Of a DNA stretch of 64,000 bases, positions 7,858-16,941 are shown one piece after another. The notes beneath the pieces were generated by a model. It saw only the letters and a program-made list of their open reading frames with translations, did not search any database and was not told the origin of the DNA. How positions within the stretch are numbered: position 1 is the first letter of the stretch; every line of letters starts with the position of its first letter. This DNA comes from Microbacter sp. GSS18 (GTDB lineage Bacteria; Actinomycetota; Actinomycetes; Actinomycetales; Microbacteriaceae). The DNA lies in NCBI GenBank assembly GCA_029319145.1, contig CP119753.1:2480001-2544000 (forward strand), written 5' to 3'. The translations under genes were made by a program, and so were the position numbers.

Positions 7858-9212
7858 AGGCGATGTTCCGGTCGTTCTCGGCCTTCAACTACCGCATCTG
7901 GTTCCTCGGCGCCCTCGTCTCGAACATCGGCGGCTGGATGCAGGCGACCGCCCAGGACTGGGTGGTGCTGACCGAGCTGACCAACAACGACGCCACCGCG
8001 ATGGGCGTGACGATGGCGCTGCAGTTCGGCCCGCCGCTCGTGCTCGTGAGCCTCACGGGCTGGGTCGCCGACCGCTTCGACCGGCGGCGGATCCTGATGA
8101 TCACGCAGTCCAGCCTGCTGCTGCTCGCGACAGGAGCGGGCATCCTGCTGCTCACCGGCGTGATGACGCTCCCGATCATGTTCTGCTTCGCCCTCGCGTT
8201 CGGCGTCGCCAACGCGTTCGACGCGCCGGCGCGGCAGGCGTTCGTCTCGGATGTCGTCAGCCGCGAGAACGCCTCGAACGCGATCGCCCTCAACTCCGCG
8301 TCGTTCAACCTGGCGCGGCTCATCGGGCCCGCCGTCGGCGGCCTCCTGATCGTCGTCGTCGGCACCGGCTGGGTGTTCGTCATCAACGCCGCGACGTTCC
8401 TCGCGATGCTGGTGGCCCTCGTGTCGATGCACACGCACGAGCTCGTGCCGCGCGTGCGGGCATCCGGACGCGCGCGACTCTCGGAGGGGTTCCGGTACGT
8501 GTGGGGCAGACCGGACCTCCGGGTGACCTTCACGATGGTGTTCCTGCTGGGCGCATTCGGCATGAACTTCCCGATCTTCGCCTCGACGATGGCGCTGGAG
8601 TTCGGACAGGACGCCGACGGCTACGGCGTGCTGAGCTCGATCCTGGCCATCGGCTCGTTCGCCGGAGCCCTGCTGGCGGCGCGGCGCGACCGCGCTCGCG
8701 TGCGGGTCATGGTGTTCGCCGCCGGCGGTTTCGGGCTCGCGTCCCTCGTTTCGGCGGTCATGCCCGCGTACGGCCTCTACGCCCTCGCCCTGGTGTTCGT
8801 CGGCTTCTCGACGGTCACGATGCTCACCACCGCCAACGGCTACGTGCAGACCACGACCGACCCGGCGCTGCGCGGACGCGTGCTCGCGCTCTACATGGCC
8901 GTCATCATGGGAGCGACGCCCATCGGCGCGCCGATCACCGGCTGGGTGGCCTCGACCTTCGGCCCGCGCGTGGCGATCACGGTGGGAGCCGTCGCGGTGC
9001 TGGCGGGCTTCGCGATCGGTCTGACGTGGATGCTGACGTCGGGACGCGTGCACCGACACGCACAGCGCCGGTTCCGCCTCACCATCGACGAGACGCGGCC
9101 CCTCGAGGTCATCGACACCGTGCCCGAGGACTTCAGCGAGCAGGTCGCGACGACCTCGCCGATCACCCTGCCCGCCCGTCCCGACGTCCGGGAGCCGCGC
9201 GCGGCCGGCTGA
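7854..9212 (+). CDS. MFS exporter, DHA3/enterobactin-exporter-like (12 TM)
   Basis: The protein has 452 residues. It begins RSFSAFNYRIWFLGALVSNIG, the typical start of DHA3-type MFS proteins annotated as EntS or macrolide exporters. Motif A (GWVADRFDRRRIL) and GPAVGG in helix 5 are present, followed by a cytosolic tail of about 60 residues. It overlaps marR by four bases and so is under the same control. It probably exports a small hydrophobic compound; the substrate is unknown. Confidence 0.87.
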   Translation: MKAMFRSFSAFNYRIWFLGALVSNIGGWMQATAQDWVVLTELTNNDATAMGVTMALQFGPPLVLVSLTGWVADRFDRRRILMITQSSLLLLATGAGILLLTGVMTLPIMFCFALAFGVANAFDAPARQAFVSDVVSRENASNAIALNSASFNLARLIGPAVGGLLIVVVGTGWVFVINAATFLAMLVALVSMHTHELVPRVRASGRARLSEGFRYVWGRPDLRVTFTMVFLLGAFGMNFPIFASTMALEFGQDADGYGVLSSILAIGSFAGALLAARRDRARVRVMVFAAGGFGLASLVSAVMPAYGLYALALVFVGFSTVTMLTTANGYVQTTTDPALRGRVLALYMAVIMGATPIGAPITGWVASTFGPRVAITVGAVAVLAGFAIGLTWMLTSGRVHRHAQRRFRLTIDETRPLEVIDTVPEDFSEQVATTSPITLPARPDVREPRAAG

Positions 9213-9239
9213 GCACGGGACCGGTGCGACCGGCCGCGC
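9199..9239. terminator. Bidirectional hairpin between convergent MFS and GH2 genes
   Basis: GCGCGGCCGG (9199-9208) pairs perfectly with CCGGCCGCGC (9230-9239) around a 21-base loop that itself holds a small CCGGT/ACCGG stem. It overlaps the end of the MFS gene and abuts the stop of the GH2 gene, so it can end transcription from both sides. Confidence 0.55.
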
Positions 9240-11657
9240 TCACTCCCGCACGGAGACGACCGCGACCGCGGCGTCCAGCCCCTCCGACATCGCCGAGACG
9301 CTGATCACGCCGGGACCGGTCGGCCGCACGACGGCGAGGGCTCGCCCGTCGTAGGTCGTGACGGACGGTCCGGCGAATGGCTCCTCCGTGCGCGCCCGGC
9401 CGGTTCCGAGGCCCGCGAGCTCGCCAGGACCCTCGATCGCGACCGTGACGAGCCGGTCGGCGTCGCATGCCACGACGCCGGCATCGCCGGCGAGTTCGAC
9501 GACGAGATAGGCAAGCCCGTCCGCGTCGACCGCGGGCTCTTCCGCCCGGATCCGGAGTCCCGGGTGCTCGGCGGTGCGCAGCGCATGCCTGCCGACCTCG
9601 GCGCCGCCGCGACGCGCGACGGCGAGAAGCTCGCCGGGCCGGTACGGCGTCTCGAAGCGCGCGACGAAGGACTTCGCCTCCCCCACCCGCGCGCTGCCCA
9701 GCGACGTGCCGTCGAGGAGCAGCTCGACCTCGTCGGCATCCGCGTAGACGTCGACCAGGACCGATGCGCCGGGCTCGACGTCCCACGTCCACGAGGCCAC
9801 GGTGTCGTCCCACGACCACGGCGTCGTCGCGGTCGGCCGGCCGTGATGGCGCGGCCGGTGCACGGCGATGTACGGCTCCGCTCTCAGCCCGTAGACGATC
9901 TCGCGCCAATACGAGATCGTCCGCCGGTGCCCGGTGATGTCGAGATCGCCGCATTCGGCGGTCAGATACGGGAACGGGCCCGCCGTTCCGGTCGCGACGT
10001 AGCCCTCGGCGTCGGTGTAGTCGACTCGCCCGATGCCCGCTTCGCCGAGATAGTCCCAGCCCGTCCACGTGAAGTCGCCGATGACGTGGGGCAGCTCGGT
10101 GACGAGCGCCCACATCGCGTCGATGTGCGCGGGGAAGGTCTCGGAGCCGACGATCACGCGGTGCGGATGGTCGACGGCGTCCTGCCGGTAGCGCGAGTCG
10201 GCGTAGTTGAAGCCGACGACGTCGAGCGCGGCCGCGGACTCCTCGATGGAGTCGCTGACGAGCTGAGAGGCGTTCATGAGCGCCATCTGCTCTCCCATGT
10301 TCGCCATCATCGTGTTGGGATCCGTCTCGGAGAGCTCCGCCATCGCGTCCGCGATGCGGTCGAGGTTGGCGATGATCCCGTTGATGCCGTTCGTCACCGG
10401 CCGCGTCGGGTCGAGCCGTCGCACCTCCTCGGCGAGGCGACGGCTCCAGGCACCGCCGAGCGGCGTGCCGAGTTCGAGGATCTCGTTGCCGATCGAGTAG
10501 AGCACGACGCTCGGGTGATTGAGATCCTTCGCGACCATCGCCGCGACATCGCTGCGCCAGTGCTCGGGGAACGACGGCGCGCGGTCGAAGGCCGTCTTGG
10601 AGCGCGTCCACACGTCGGCCAGTTCGTCCATGACGAGCACGCCCTGGCGGTCGCACGCCTCGAGCATCGCTCGGCTCATCGGGTTGTGGGCGCTGCGGAG
10701 CGCGTTGAAGCCGGCCTCCTTCAGCAGGCGCACGCGACGATCCTCGGCCGCGTCGATCGTCGCCGCACCCAGGGGCCCGTTGTCGTGGTGGACGCATGCG
10801 CCGCGCAGCAGCACCGGCTCGCCGTCGATGCGCAGACCCCGCGCGGGGTCGACCTGCACGCGCCGGATGCCGAAGGTGGCGGCATCCGTGTCGAGCTCGT
10901 CGCCTGCATCGACAAGTCGCGCGCGCACCTCGTACAGCCACGGGTGATCGGGATGCCACGTCAGCGGCCGCTCGACGGCGACACGCATGCGCGCCGTCGC
11001 CGGCTCGCCGGGCAGCACCGTCACGGGCGCCGTCGCCTCTGCGACGACGTCGCCGCCCGGGCCCACGACCTCCCAGTGCACGCGCAGGCTCCGCGCCCGG
11101 CGGGTCTCGTTCTCGACGATCGTCATGATCTCGACGACCGCGCGGTGTGCGTCGATGTCGGGCGTGGTCACCCGGGTTCCACCCAGCGGAATGTGCACCG
11201 GATCGGACACCGCCAGGTGGACGGGCCGGTAGATGCCGGCGCCGGAGTACCACCGGCTGTCGCGGTGCGCGCGCGCTTCCACGGTGAGCCGGTGGGTCGC
11301 GCCCGGCCGCAGGAACGCGTCGAGCGCCACGGTGAAGGCGCTGTAGCCGTTCGGTTCGTGCGCGACGACGTTCCCGTCGACGAGGACGACGGCATCGCGG
11401 TAGACGCCCTCGAACTCCAGGACGACGGACCTGTCGCGCCATTCCTCGGGGACGTCCAGGATGCGGGCGTACTCGAACACGCCGCCGGGGAAGTAGCCGG
11501 CGGCCGCGCCCTGGTCGCTGTCCGCCGACCGAGGCAGGTCTCGCATGGCGTCGTGGGGAAGGCGCACGGGACGCGGCGCGGTGTCGGGTGTCGGCTGCTC
11601 GAACGCCCCGAGCTTGGGCCCGACGGTCCAGCCGTCGAGCAGGGGCGTGCGGATCAT
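9240..11657 (-). CDS. Glycoside hydrolase family 2 (beta-galactosidase/beta-glucuronidase-like)
   Basis: The protein has 805 residues. The N-terminal sugar-binding domain (about 1-155) is followed by an immunoglobulin-like domain (160-270), the TIM-barrel catalytic domain (275-590, beginning LLRGACVHHDNG) and beta-sandwich tails resembling DUF4982 and a GH2 C-terminal domain. The acid/base is Glu392 in SIGNEI and the probable nucleophile Glu506 in VGSETFP. There is no signal peptide, so it acts on imported oligosaccharides. It overlaps the upstream tetR gene (ATGA) and is divergent from an ABC importer, whose cargo it may hydrolyse. Exact sugar specificity is not readable. Confidence 0.9.
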   Translation of the reverse strand: MIRTPLLDGWTVGPKLGAFEQPTPDTAPRPVRLPHDAMRDLPRSADSDQGAAAGYFPGGVFEYARILDVPEEWRDRSVVLEFEGVYRDAVVLVDGNVVAHEPNGYSAFTVALDAFLRPGATHRLTVEARAHRDSRWYSGAGIYRPVHLAVSDPVHIPLGGTRVTTPDIDAHRAVVEIMTIVENETRRARSLRVHWEVVGPGGDVVAEATAPVTVLPGEPATARMRVAVERPLTWHPDHPWLYEVRARLVDAGDELDTDAATFGIRRVQVDPARGLRIDGEPVLLRGACVHHDNGPLGAATIDAAEDRRVRLLKEAGFNALRSAHNPMSRAMLEACDRQGVLVMDELADVWTRSKTAFDRAPSFPEHWRSDVAAMVAKDLNHPSVVLYSIGNEILELGTPLGGAWSRRLAEEVRRLDPTRPVTNGINGIIANLDRIADAMAELSETDPNTMMANMGEQMALMNASQLVSDSIEESAAALDVVGFNYADSRYRQDAVDHPHRVIVGSETFPAHIDAMWALVTELPHVIGDFTWTGWDYLGEAGIGRVDYTDAEGYVATGTAGPFPYLTAECGDLDITGHRRTISYWREIVYGLRAEPYIAVHRPRHHGRPTATTPWSWDDTVASWTWDVEPGASVLVDVYADADEVELLLDGTSLGSARVGEAKSFVARFETPYRPGELLAVARRGGAEVGRHALRTAEHPGLRIRAEEPAVDADGLAYLVVELAGDAGVVACDADRLVTVAIEGPGELAGLGTGRARTEEPFAGPSVTTYDGRALAVVRPTGPGVISVSAMSEGLDAAVAVVSVRE

Positions 11658-12358
11658 GCGGCGCCCTCGGCGGCGTCGGGCTCCGGCTCGAGCGCATCAA
11701 GCGCCTGCTCGAGCCCATCGAGATCGAAACCCGTGACGAGCCCCCGGAAGAACTCGGCGAGCGCCTCGGCCATGTCGGTCGAGGTCGGGTCGAGGAGCCA
11801 CTGCACCTGCAGGCCGTCCATCATCGCGATCGTCGCGACCGCCGCGCGGTAAGGGTCCACCCCCGGCAGAAGTCGGCCGGCCGCGGCGACCTTCTCGTAC
11901 GCGAGCTTCGTGCTCTCGCGGACGTACTCGTATCTGCGGACGAAGTAATCATGGGCGGGATGGGCCGGATCCGTGGCTTCCGCCGACACGGTGCAGTACA
12001 GCTCAACCACACCGGGGGTGGAGGCGCTGTGATTCGCGAGCGCCACCAGTCCGCGCAGCGATTCCACACCGTCCACCGTGTCGAAATCGACGACTGCGCG
12101 CGACTGGTCGTCGCGGTGGTCCAGCACCGCCTGCAGGAGCGCGCTCTTGTTCTTGAAGTGGTGGAGCAGACCGGCCTCGCTCATCCCGACGCGCGCGGCG
12201 ACCTCGCGCAGTGATCCCTTGCGGTAGCCCGACTGCGCGAACACCTCCAGCGCAGCATCCAGGATCGCCGTGCGGGTCGCGGCGCTCTTCGCATACTCGC
12301 CGCGCGGCTTGCGCGTGCGAGTCACCGCGGGGTTCGCGTCGGAGTCCGTCATCGTCAC
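11654..12358 (-). CDS. TetR-family transcriptional regulator
   Basis: The protein has 234 residues from a GTG at 12358; an ATG two codons later (12352) is equally possible. The TetR helix-turn-helix is at about 28-70 (TRTAILDAALEVFAQSGYRKGSL, then MSEAGLLHHFKNKSALL). The rest is a ligand-binding domain. It leads the operon with the GH2 gene and is divergent from the ABC importer at 12547. The shared intergenic region carries CTAG-containing inverted repeats, so it probably controls both directions in response to a sugar. Confidence 0.9.
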   Translation of the reverse strand: MTMTDSDANPAVTRTRKPRGEYAKSAATRTAILDAALEVFAQSGYRKGSLREVAARVGMSEAGLLHHFKNKSALLQAVLDHRDDQSRAVVDFDTVDGVESLRGLVALANHSASTPGVVELYCTVSAEATDPAHPAHDYFVRRYEYVRESTKLAYEKVAAAGRLLPGVDPYRAAVATIAMMDGLQVQWLLDPTSTDMAEALAEFFRGLVTGFDLDGLEQALDALEPEPDAAEGAA

Positions 12359-12431
12359 ACCGTATCCCGCCCGTGGGCACCCTCATGGGCGCTGCGGGCG
12401 GACCCTTCGGATACCGTTCTATAACGAATTT

Positions 12432-12478
12432 CTAGTACTCGCTAGTTTTTTATCTCAAAAACCTAGCGTTCGCTTGGT
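12432..12478. promoter_or_regulatory. TetR-type operator region between GH2 and ABC operons
   Basis: Two related inverted repeats lie in the divergent promoter region: CTAGTACTCGCTAG (12432-12445) and ACCTAGCGTTCGCTTGGT (12461-12478, 7 of 8 arm positions paired). Both contain the CTAG/CGCT words in opposed orientation. They are placed to control both the tetR-GH2 operon and the importer operon. The binding protein is inferred to be the adjacent TetR. Confidence 0.55.
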
Positions 12479-12546
12479 ATTGCTGTTACGGTCGACCCCC
12501 AGACGGCGCTCCATTGGCGGATCGCCCCCAACGAAAGGGACCAAGG

Positions 12547-14076
12547 ATGTTCCGATGGAAGGCCACAGCAGCCCTCACCGCCATCGCAGCACTCGCGCTC
12601 ACCGGCTGCGCCGGCGGCGGCGAGTCGGACGGCGGCACTGACTCCGGGCGCGCCGACCGGCTCACACTGACCGCGATCGTCGGTCCGACCAGCTACGACA
12701 TCGGGCAGGGCGCCGAGTGGGGCAACCGAAGCGCCTTCTTCCAGGCGGTGTTCGACACACTGCTGATGAACAGCGCGACGGGCGAGATCGAGCCGTGGAT
12801 CGCGACGGACTGGGAGTACAACGACGACAGCACGGTGCTCACGCTCACGATCCGCGACGACGTGACCTTCACCGACGGCACGCCCCTCGATGCGGATGCC
12901 GTCGTCGCCAGCCTCGAGCGATTCCGCGACGGCAGCTCGCCGCAGGCGGCGACGCTCGCCGGCAAGGAGTTCACCGCGGTCGACGCGACCACGGTCGAGA
13001 TCTCGCAGGACGCGCCGGACCCCTCGCTCCTGAGCATCCTCACCAAGACCTCGGGCCTCATCCAGGCGCCGTCGACCTTCGACGACCCGAACGCGGCCAC
13101 CGAGCCGATCGGCTCCGGTCCGTACATCCTCGACACCGCGGCGACCGTGACCGGCACCACATACCAGTACACGGCGAACCCGGACTACTGGAACGCCGAC
13201 GCGGTCAAGTACGACAACCTCACGATCAACGTCATCGAGGACCCGACCGCCACGCTCAACGCGATCAAGGCCGGCGAGGCGAACGGTGCGAAGATCACCC
13301 TCAACGACCAGATCCCCGAGATCGAAGCATCCGGATGGACGATCGAGGCGAACGAGCTGGACTTCCAGGGTCTGCTCCTGCTCGACCGCGACGGAACGAT
13401 GGCCCCGGAGCTCGGCGATGTCCGAGTGCGCCAGGCCATCAACATGGCGTTCGACCGCGAGGCGCTCCTGAGCGCTCTGCAGGCCGGCTACGGCACCGTC
13501 ACGGAGCAGGTCTTCCCGACGAGCTCGGTCGCCTACGACGAGTCGCTCGACAGCACCTACGGGTACGACCCCGAGGCCGCCAAGGCACTCCTCGCCGAGG
13601 CCGGCTACCCGAACGGATTCGACATCGACATGATGTCGACCCCCGCGTTCCAGACCACGTTCGACCTCGTCGCGCAGCAGCTGGCCGACATCGGCATCAC
13701 GGTGAACTACACCGATCCGGGCGCGGCGAACTTCATCGCGGACATGCTGGCTCCGAAGTACCCGGCCACGTGGATGGCACTGGAGCAGAACCCCGACTGG
13801 CAGCTGATCAACTTCATGATCGCGCCCCAGGCGACGTTCAACCCGTTCCACTCGCAGGACCCTCAGGTCGACGAGTACATCAGCACCATCCAGCTGGGCA
13901 CCGAGGACGAAGCCGCGCAGGCGACCAAGGACCTCAACGCCTATCTCGTCGACCAGGCCTGGTTCGCTCCGTTCTTCCGCGTGCAGGGCACGTACGCCGT
14001 GGACGCGAACACGGACCTGGAGATGTGGAGCGTGAACGCCTACCCGTCGATCTTCGGCTTCTCGCCGAAGAACTGA
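12547..14076 (+). CDS. ABC transporter substrate-binding lipoprotein (Opp/Dpp, SBP family 5)
   Basis: The protein has 509 residues. It begins with a lipoprotein signal ending in LTGCAGG, with the lipidated Cys near residue 20, so it is anchored outside the membrane. The body matches SBP_bac_5 (FDTLL, WEYNDDSTVLTLTIRDDVTFTDGTPLDADAV, GSGPYIL). This family binds peptides, nickel chelates or oligosaccharides; the glycosidase setting points to oligosaccharides. The ATG at 12547 follows an AAGG ribosome site. A 14-bp hairpin separates it from the permease genes, often a sign that the binding protein is made in excess. Confidence 0.92.
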   Translation: MFRWKATAALTAIAALALTGCAGGGESDGGTDSGRADRLTLTAIVGPTSYDIGQGAEWGNRSAFFQAVFDTLLMNSATGEIEPWIATDWEYNDDSTVLTLTIRDDVTFTDGTPLDADAVVASLERFRDGSSPQAATLAGKEFTAVDATTVEISQDAPDPSLLSILTKTSGLIQAPSTFDDPNAATEPIGSGPYILDTAATVTGTTYQYTANPDYWNADAVKYDNLTINVIEDPTATLNAIKAGEANGAKITLNDQIPEIEASGWTIEANELDFQGLLLLDRDGTMAPELGDVRVRQAINMAFDREALLSALQAGYGTVTEQVFPTSSVAYDESLDSTYGYDPEAAKALLAEAGYPNGFDIDMMSTPAFQTTFDLVAQQLADIGITVNYTDPGAANFIADMLAPKYPATWMALEQNPDWQLINFMIAPQATFNPFHSQDPQVDEYISTIQLGTEDEAAQATKDLNAYLVDQAWFAPFFRVQGTYAVDANTDLEMWSVNAYPSIFGFSPKN

Positions 14077-14082
14077 TCAGCT

Positions 14083-14117
14083 CGGGCCGTCCGCGCCTCA
14101 TCCGCGCGGACGGCCCG
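14083..14117 (+). terminator. Intercistronic hairpin after the binding-protein gene
   Basis: CGGGCCGTCCGCGC (14083-14096) pairs perfectly with GCGCGGACGGCCCG (14104-14117) around a seven-base loop. There is no T-run. Placed between the substrate-binding protein and the permease, it is probably a partial terminator or an mRNA-stabilising stem that raises binding-protein yield. Confidence 0.6.
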
Positions 14118-14137
14118 CACCAGATGGGAGAGTCACC

Positions 14138-15079
14138 ATGCTCACATTCATCCTCCGCCGCCTCGCCTCGGGCGTCATCCTGCTCTTCGTGATCTCGTTC
14201 CTCGCCTTCGCTCTGCTCTATCTCGGAGGCGGCGACATCGCCCGGCGCATCCTGGGTGAGAACGCCACGGCCGAGACGGTCGCCCAGCGCGCCGAGGAGC
14301 TCGGGCTCAACCGCCCGTTCTTCGTGCAGTACTGGGAGTGGCTCACCTCGGCGCTCACGGGTGACCTCGGACGCAGCTGGTTCACCGGCGAGCTCGTCAC
14401 GGTCGGCGTCTCGGGTCGCGTCGCGGTCACCCTCTCGCTCGTGATCGGAGCAACGCTCCTCTCAGCGATCGTCGCCGTGCTGCTGGGCGTCCTCGCCGCG
14501 CGTCGCGGTGGCGGCGTCGACGCCGGCGTCCAGATCTTCTCGCTCATCGGCTTCGCGATCCCCGGGTTCCTCATCGCGCTCATGCTGGTCCTGGTTTTCG
14601 CGATCAACCTCGGCTGGTTCAAAGCCACCGGGTACATCCCCATCTCGACGTCGGTCGTCGGGTGGCTGTCGTCGGTGACCCTGCCGATCATCGCGCTGTC
14701 GATCGGCGCGATCGCGACCGTCGCACAGCAGGTGCGCGGTTCGGTCATCGACGCCATGTCGCGGGACTACGTCCGCACGCTGCGCTCGCGCGGCCTGCCG
14801 GCGAACTCCGTCGTGTACAAGCACGTGCTGCGCAACGCCGGCGGTCCCGCCCTCGCGGTGCTCGCGGTCCAGTTCATCGGCCTCCTGGGCGGTGCGGTCA
14901 TCGTCGAGCAGATCTTCGCCATCCCCGGCATGGGTCAGCTCTCGGTGCGGGCCACCACTCTCGGCGACATCCCCGTCGTGATGGGTCTGGTGATCGCGTT
15001 CGCGATCATCGTCGTCGTCGTCAACCTCCTCATCGATCTCGCCCAGGCGGCGCTCAACCCGAAGGTGCGACTCTCATGA
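14138..15079 (+). CDS. ABC transporter permease (DppB/OppB type)
   Basis: The protein has 313 residues and six membrane helices. The first helix is typical of DppB (MLTFILRRLASGVILLFVISFLAF is the family start in pattern). The EAA-like cytoplasmic loop that contacts the ATPase is at about 205-235 (DYVRTLRSRGLPANSVVYKH). It forms half of the inner-membrane channel for the cargo of the lipoprotein at 12547. Its stop overlaps the next start (ATGA). Confidence 0.92.
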   Translation: MLTFILRRLASGVILLFVISFLAFALLYLGGGDIARRILGENATAETVAQRAEELGLNRPFFVQYWEWLTSALTGDLGRSWFTGELVTVGVSGRVAVTLSLVIGATLLSAIVAVLLGVLAARRGGGVDAGVQIFSLIGFAIPGFLIALMLVLVFAINLGWFKATGYIPISTSVVGWLSSVTLPIIALSIGAIATVAQQVRGSVIDAMSRDYVRTLRSRGLPANSVVYKHVLRNAGGPALAVLAVQFIGLLGGAVIVEQIFAIPGMGQLSVRATTLGDIPVVMGLVIAFAIIVVVVNLLIDLAQAALNPKVRLS

Positions 15080-16941
15080 CCGCCATCGACGTCCCTCCTG
15101 CCGTTCCCACCGCCCCCGTGAGGGTCGCCCTGTGGCGTCGCCTTCTGCGTCGACCCCTCGGCATCGCCTCACTCGTGTTCCTCGCGTTCGTCGCGGTCAT
15201 CGCCGTCATCGGCCCGGCGATCGCACCCCAGGACGCGAACTTCGCAGACATCCGCAATGTGCTCGCCTCACCCAGCGCCGAGCACATCCTCGGCACCGAC
15301 GGCAGCGGCCGCGACGTGCTCTCACGACTGCTGGTCGCGACCCAGACGACCGTGCTGGCCGCTCTCCTCGCCATCGTGGTCTCGCTGGTGATCGGCGTCG
15401 CAGCAGGCCTCATCGCCGGTTACTACCAGGGGTGGTTCAACACCGCCGCGACCTGGGTGACCGAGCTGACGATGGCGCTCCCCGGCATCGTGGTGCTGCT
15501 GGCCGCACGCGCCGTGTTCGGTCCTTCCGTGTGGGTCGCCATGTTCATCTTCGGCCTGCTGCTCGCCCCGGCGTTCTTCCGTCTCGTCTTCGCCGCGGTC
15601 ACGGCCGTGCGATCCGAGCTGTACGTCGACGCCGCCCGCGTGTCGGGCCTGAGCGACACCCGCATCATCGGACGGCATGTGCTGTCGGTCGTGCGAGCGC
15701 CGATCATCATCCAGGCGGCGATCATCGCGGGCATCGCCCTCGCGATCCAGTCGGGCCTGGAGTTCCTGGGCCTCGGCGATGTGCTGGTGCCGACGTGGGG
15801 CTCGATGCTCAACGACGGGTTCAAGAACATCTACAAGGAGCCGATCCTGATGCTGTGGCCCGCGCTGGCGCTGGGCCTCACATGTATCGCCCTGACGCTG
15901 CTCGCGAACGTGATGCGGGACGAGCTGGAGCGCACTGTCACCGTGCGCCGCAAGCGCCGTCGCGCCGTCGCCACCGCGACCGGATCGATCGCCGCCGTGA
16001 CCACCTCGGTGTCCACGAGCGGTCGCGACGAGATCGTCGATCTCGACGAACCGCCCGTCTTCGATGGTTCCGGCGTCATCGTCCACCGCGAGGACGCGCG
16101 CAGCAAGGTGAGCGAGAAGGTCCTCGAGATCTCGGACCTGCGGGTGGGCTACGACCAGCCCGATGGCTCCCACATCGAGGTCGTGCACGGCGTCTCGCTC
16201 GACATCCGCAAGGGCGAGGTGCACGGACTCATCGGCGAATCGGGGTCGGGCAAGACGCAGACCGCGTTCGCCGTCCTCGGACTGCTCCCCCGCGGGGGTC
16301 ACGTCACCGCGGGGTCGATCGACTACGAGGGGACGCAGCTCGCGGATGCCTCGGACAAGGTCTACGCCGGCGTGCGCGGTGCCCGCATCGGCTACATCCC
16401 GCAGGAGCCGATGTCGAACCTCGACCCGTCGTTCACGATCGGCAGCCAGCTCGTGGAGCCGCTGCGCAAGAACCTCGGCCTGTCGAAGAAGGAGGCCACG
16501 GAGCGGTCGCTCGACCTGCTCGCCCGAGTGGGCATCCCCCACCCGCGGCGCACCTTCGACGCCTACCCGTTCGAAGTATCGGGCGGTATGGCCCAGCGCG
16601 TGCTGATCGCCGGCGCGGTGTCGACCGACCCCGACCTCATCATCGCGGACGAGCCGACGACGGCGCTCGACGTGACGGTGCAGGCGGAAGTGCTGGAGCT
16701 CCTGCGCGATCTGCAGAGCGAGCGCCACATGGCGATGCTCCTCGTGACGCACAACTTCGGCGTCGTCGCCGACCTCTGCGACCGCGTCACCGTGATGCAG
16801 AACGGCCTGTTCGTCGAGCAGGGTCCGGTCCGCGCCATCTTCAACGACGCGCAGCATCCGTACACGAAGACACTGCTGGACGCGATCCTCGACGAGGGTC
16901 CCGCCCGCGGACCGCTTGTCGCGAAGGGAGCACAGGCATGA
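15076..16941 (+). CDS. Fused ABC permease-ATPase (DppC + DppD in one chain)
   Basis: The single uninterrupted frame of 621 residues combines two subunits that are normally separate. Residues about 1-285 are a DppC-type permease with its N-terminal helix, a periplasmic loop (LGTDGSGRDVLSRLL) and the EAA loop (YVDAARVSGLSDTRIIGRH). A basic linker of about 60 residues follows. Residues about 350-621 are a DppD-type ATPase with Walker A GESGSGKTQ, signature VSGGMAQR, Walker B LIIADEPTTALD and the switch His in THNFG. It overlaps both neighbours by ATGA junctions. It imports the same cargo as its operon partners, probably oligosaccharides. Confidence 0.9.
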   Translation: MTAIDVPPAVPTAPVRVALWRRLLRRPLGIASLVFLAFVAVIAVIGPAIAPQDANFADIRNVLASPSAEHILGTDGSGRDVLSRLLVATQTTVLAALLAIVVSLVIGVAAGLIAGYYQGWFNTAATWVTELTMALPGIVVLLAARAVFGPSVWVAMFIFGLLLAPAFFRLVFAAVTAVRSELYVDAARVSGLSDTRIIGRHVLSVVRAPIIIQAAIIAGIALAIQSGLEFLGLGDVLVPTWGSMLNDGFKNIYKEPILMLWPALALGLTCIALTLLANVMRDELERTVTVRRKRRRAVATATGSIAAVTTSVSTSGRDEIVDLDEPPVFDGSGVIVHREDARSKVSEKVLEISDLRVGYDQPDGSHIEVVHGVSLDIRKGEVHGLIGESGSGKTQTAFAVLGLLPRGGHVTAGSIDYEGTQLADASDKVYAGVRGARIGYIPQEPMSNLDPSFTIGSQLVEPLRKNLGLSKKEATERSLDLLARVGIPHPRRTFDAYPFEVSGGMAQRVLIAGAVSTDPDLIIADEPTTALDVTVQAEVLELLRDLQSERHMAMLLVTHNFGVVADLCDRVTVMQNGLFVEQGPVRAIFNDAQHPYTKTLLDAILDEGPARGPLVAKGAQA

